In this document: positions 5,870 through 6,429 of the stretch, one piece after another | Numbering within the stretch: the stretch's first letter is position 1 | How the letters are laid out: the number at the start of each line of letters is the position of its first letter | Source: Planctomycetota bacterium | Lineage (GTDB): Bacteria > Planctomycetota > Phycisphaerae > WQYP01 | Direction of reading: 5' to 3' | NCBI GenBank assembly: GCA_021838985.1 | Contig: JAKCCC010000118.1 | Span: forward strand, 1-6,429 | Length of the DNA: 6,429 nt | The notes under the pieces: model-generated | What the model saw: the letters and a program-made list of their open reading frames with translations, nothing else | What the model was told of the DNA's origin: nothing | The model's database searches: none | Program-made: the position numbers and the translations under genes

Positions 5870-6429
5870 AACCATCGTTGAGTTTTTCTTCCAATATTTG
5901 TCCAACCATTTTCGGATCCGCCTTGCCCTGGCTGAGTTTCATGACCGCCCCCCGCAGAAAGCCCAGCGAAGCCTGCTTTTTTTTGGGATTGTTCCTGTAA
6001 TCGCCGACCGCCTGGGGATTCGCCGCGATCGCCTGGAGCACCCATTGAAGCGTCCGGGCCGCGTCGCGCACCTGCAAAAGCCCCTGCTGCGCGGCCACCT
6101 GGGCCGGATCGGATCCCGGATGGGCGGCTAGATATTCAAAGACCGCCACCGACGCCGTCGCACTGATCGCGTTCTGGTCCACCAGGCGCGCCAGCGCGGC
6201 GTATTGCCCGGCTGATACCGGCAGATCGCTGATCGGAACCGGCCGCCCTTGCGCCGCGGAGCGTTCGTTGGCCAGTTTGGCCGCCGGTCCCAGCAGCAGA
6301 TTGATCAGCCGCCTTGGCGGCGCGCCGGCGGCGATCGCCTGGTCAAACAGGTCCGAGAGGGACTTTGCCTCACTCAGGGAAAATGCCTCCTTGGCCGAGA
6401 GACCAAGCTGCTGGCGATAGCGCTCCCGT
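5868..6429 (-). CDS. gatB: Aspartyl/glutamyl-tRNA(Asn/Gln) amidotransferase subunit B, C-terminal part
   Basis: The minus-strand frame is open from the window edge to TAA at 5870-5868, giving 186 residues, so the 5' part of the gene lies outside. The sequence shows the GatB helical and tail (GatB/YqeY, PF02637) regions: RQQLGLSAKEA at the edge, GAPPRRLINLLLG, ISATASVAVFEYL, NPQAVGDYR (from nt 6020), LGFLRGAVMK (nt 5966-5937) and GKADPKMVGQILEEKL (from nt 5927). GatB activates and amidates misacylated Glu-tRNA(Gln) or Asp-tRNA(Asn) with GatA and GatC in the cytoplasm; the C-terminal tail contacts the tRNA. The catalytic kinase-like domain is not in the window. The end position agrees with the family, so the C-terminus is complete. 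The next gene downstream has its own candidate promoter. Confidence 0.95.
   Translation of the reverse strand, partial: RERYRQQLGLSAKEAFSLSEAKSLSDLFDQAIAAGAPPRRLINLLLGPAAKLANERSAAQGRPVPISDLPVSAGQYAALARLVDQNAISATASVAVFEYLAAHPGSDPAQVAAQQGLLQVRDAARTLQWVLQAIAANPQAVGDYRNNPKKKQASLGFLRGAVMKLSQGKADPKMVGQILEEKLNDG

Noticed and set aside
1..6429. CRISPR array, tRNA or rRNA genes, integrase or phage structural genes
   Set aside because: No regularly spaced repeats, RNA-gene signatures or such coding sequences were seen, so a prophage or integrative element is not supported despite the phage-like methyltransferase.

Overview
The window looks like chromosomal DNA of a GC-rich Gram-negative bacterium, most likely a planctomycete (Phycisphaerae-like). 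This is an inference from three things: the alternative, GlmU-like sugar nucleotidyltransferase at the left edge, a Sec-exported HEAT-type protein, and GC-rich dispersed hairpin repeats. No marker in the window fixes the taxonomy.

Layout. (1) 2-952 (+): 3' part of a two-domain sugar-1-phosphate nucleotidyltransferase/acyltransferase-like gene, cut by the window edge. (2) 953-1095: a spacer with two hairpins. (3) 1096-2434: a complete insertion sequence of the ISAs1 type, 1339 bp, with 22-bp imperfect terminal inverted repeats (20/22 match) and one intact DDE transposase. No target-site duplication is visible. (4) 2435-4520 (+): a two-gene cassette, a probable PD-(D/E)XK restriction endonuclease of no family I recognise, followed by a DNA N6-adenine methyltransferase of the phage/Dam-like type. 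The two genes overlap in a GTGA. (5) 4580-5644 (-): an exported alpha-solenoid protein, convergent with the methyltransferase. (6) 5785-5869: a structured GC-rich repeat. (7) 5868-6429 (-): the 3' end of gatB, cut by the window edge.

How it fits together. The outer genes (cell-envelope sugar metabolism, tRNA amidation, exported scaffold protein) look like resident genes and are about 65-73% GC in the lines I counted. The nuclease gene is about 47-50% GC in sampled lines. It is bounded on the left by the insertion sequence and on the right by GC-rich repeat DNA that forms the last third of the methyltransferase reading frame. The simplest reading is a horizontally acquired type II restriction-modification cassette placed between resident genes, with an insertion sequence beside it. 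A promoter-like sequence (TTGATC, 18 bp, TAAAAT) starts at the first base outside the insertion sequence and points into the cassette.

The most interesting items are the restriction-modification pair of unknown specificity, its endonuclease-first coupled arrangement, the repeat-derived tail of the methyltransferase, and a cloverleaf-like repeat that overlaps the gatB stop codon and shares a 12-base terminal motif with sequence just after the methyltransferase.
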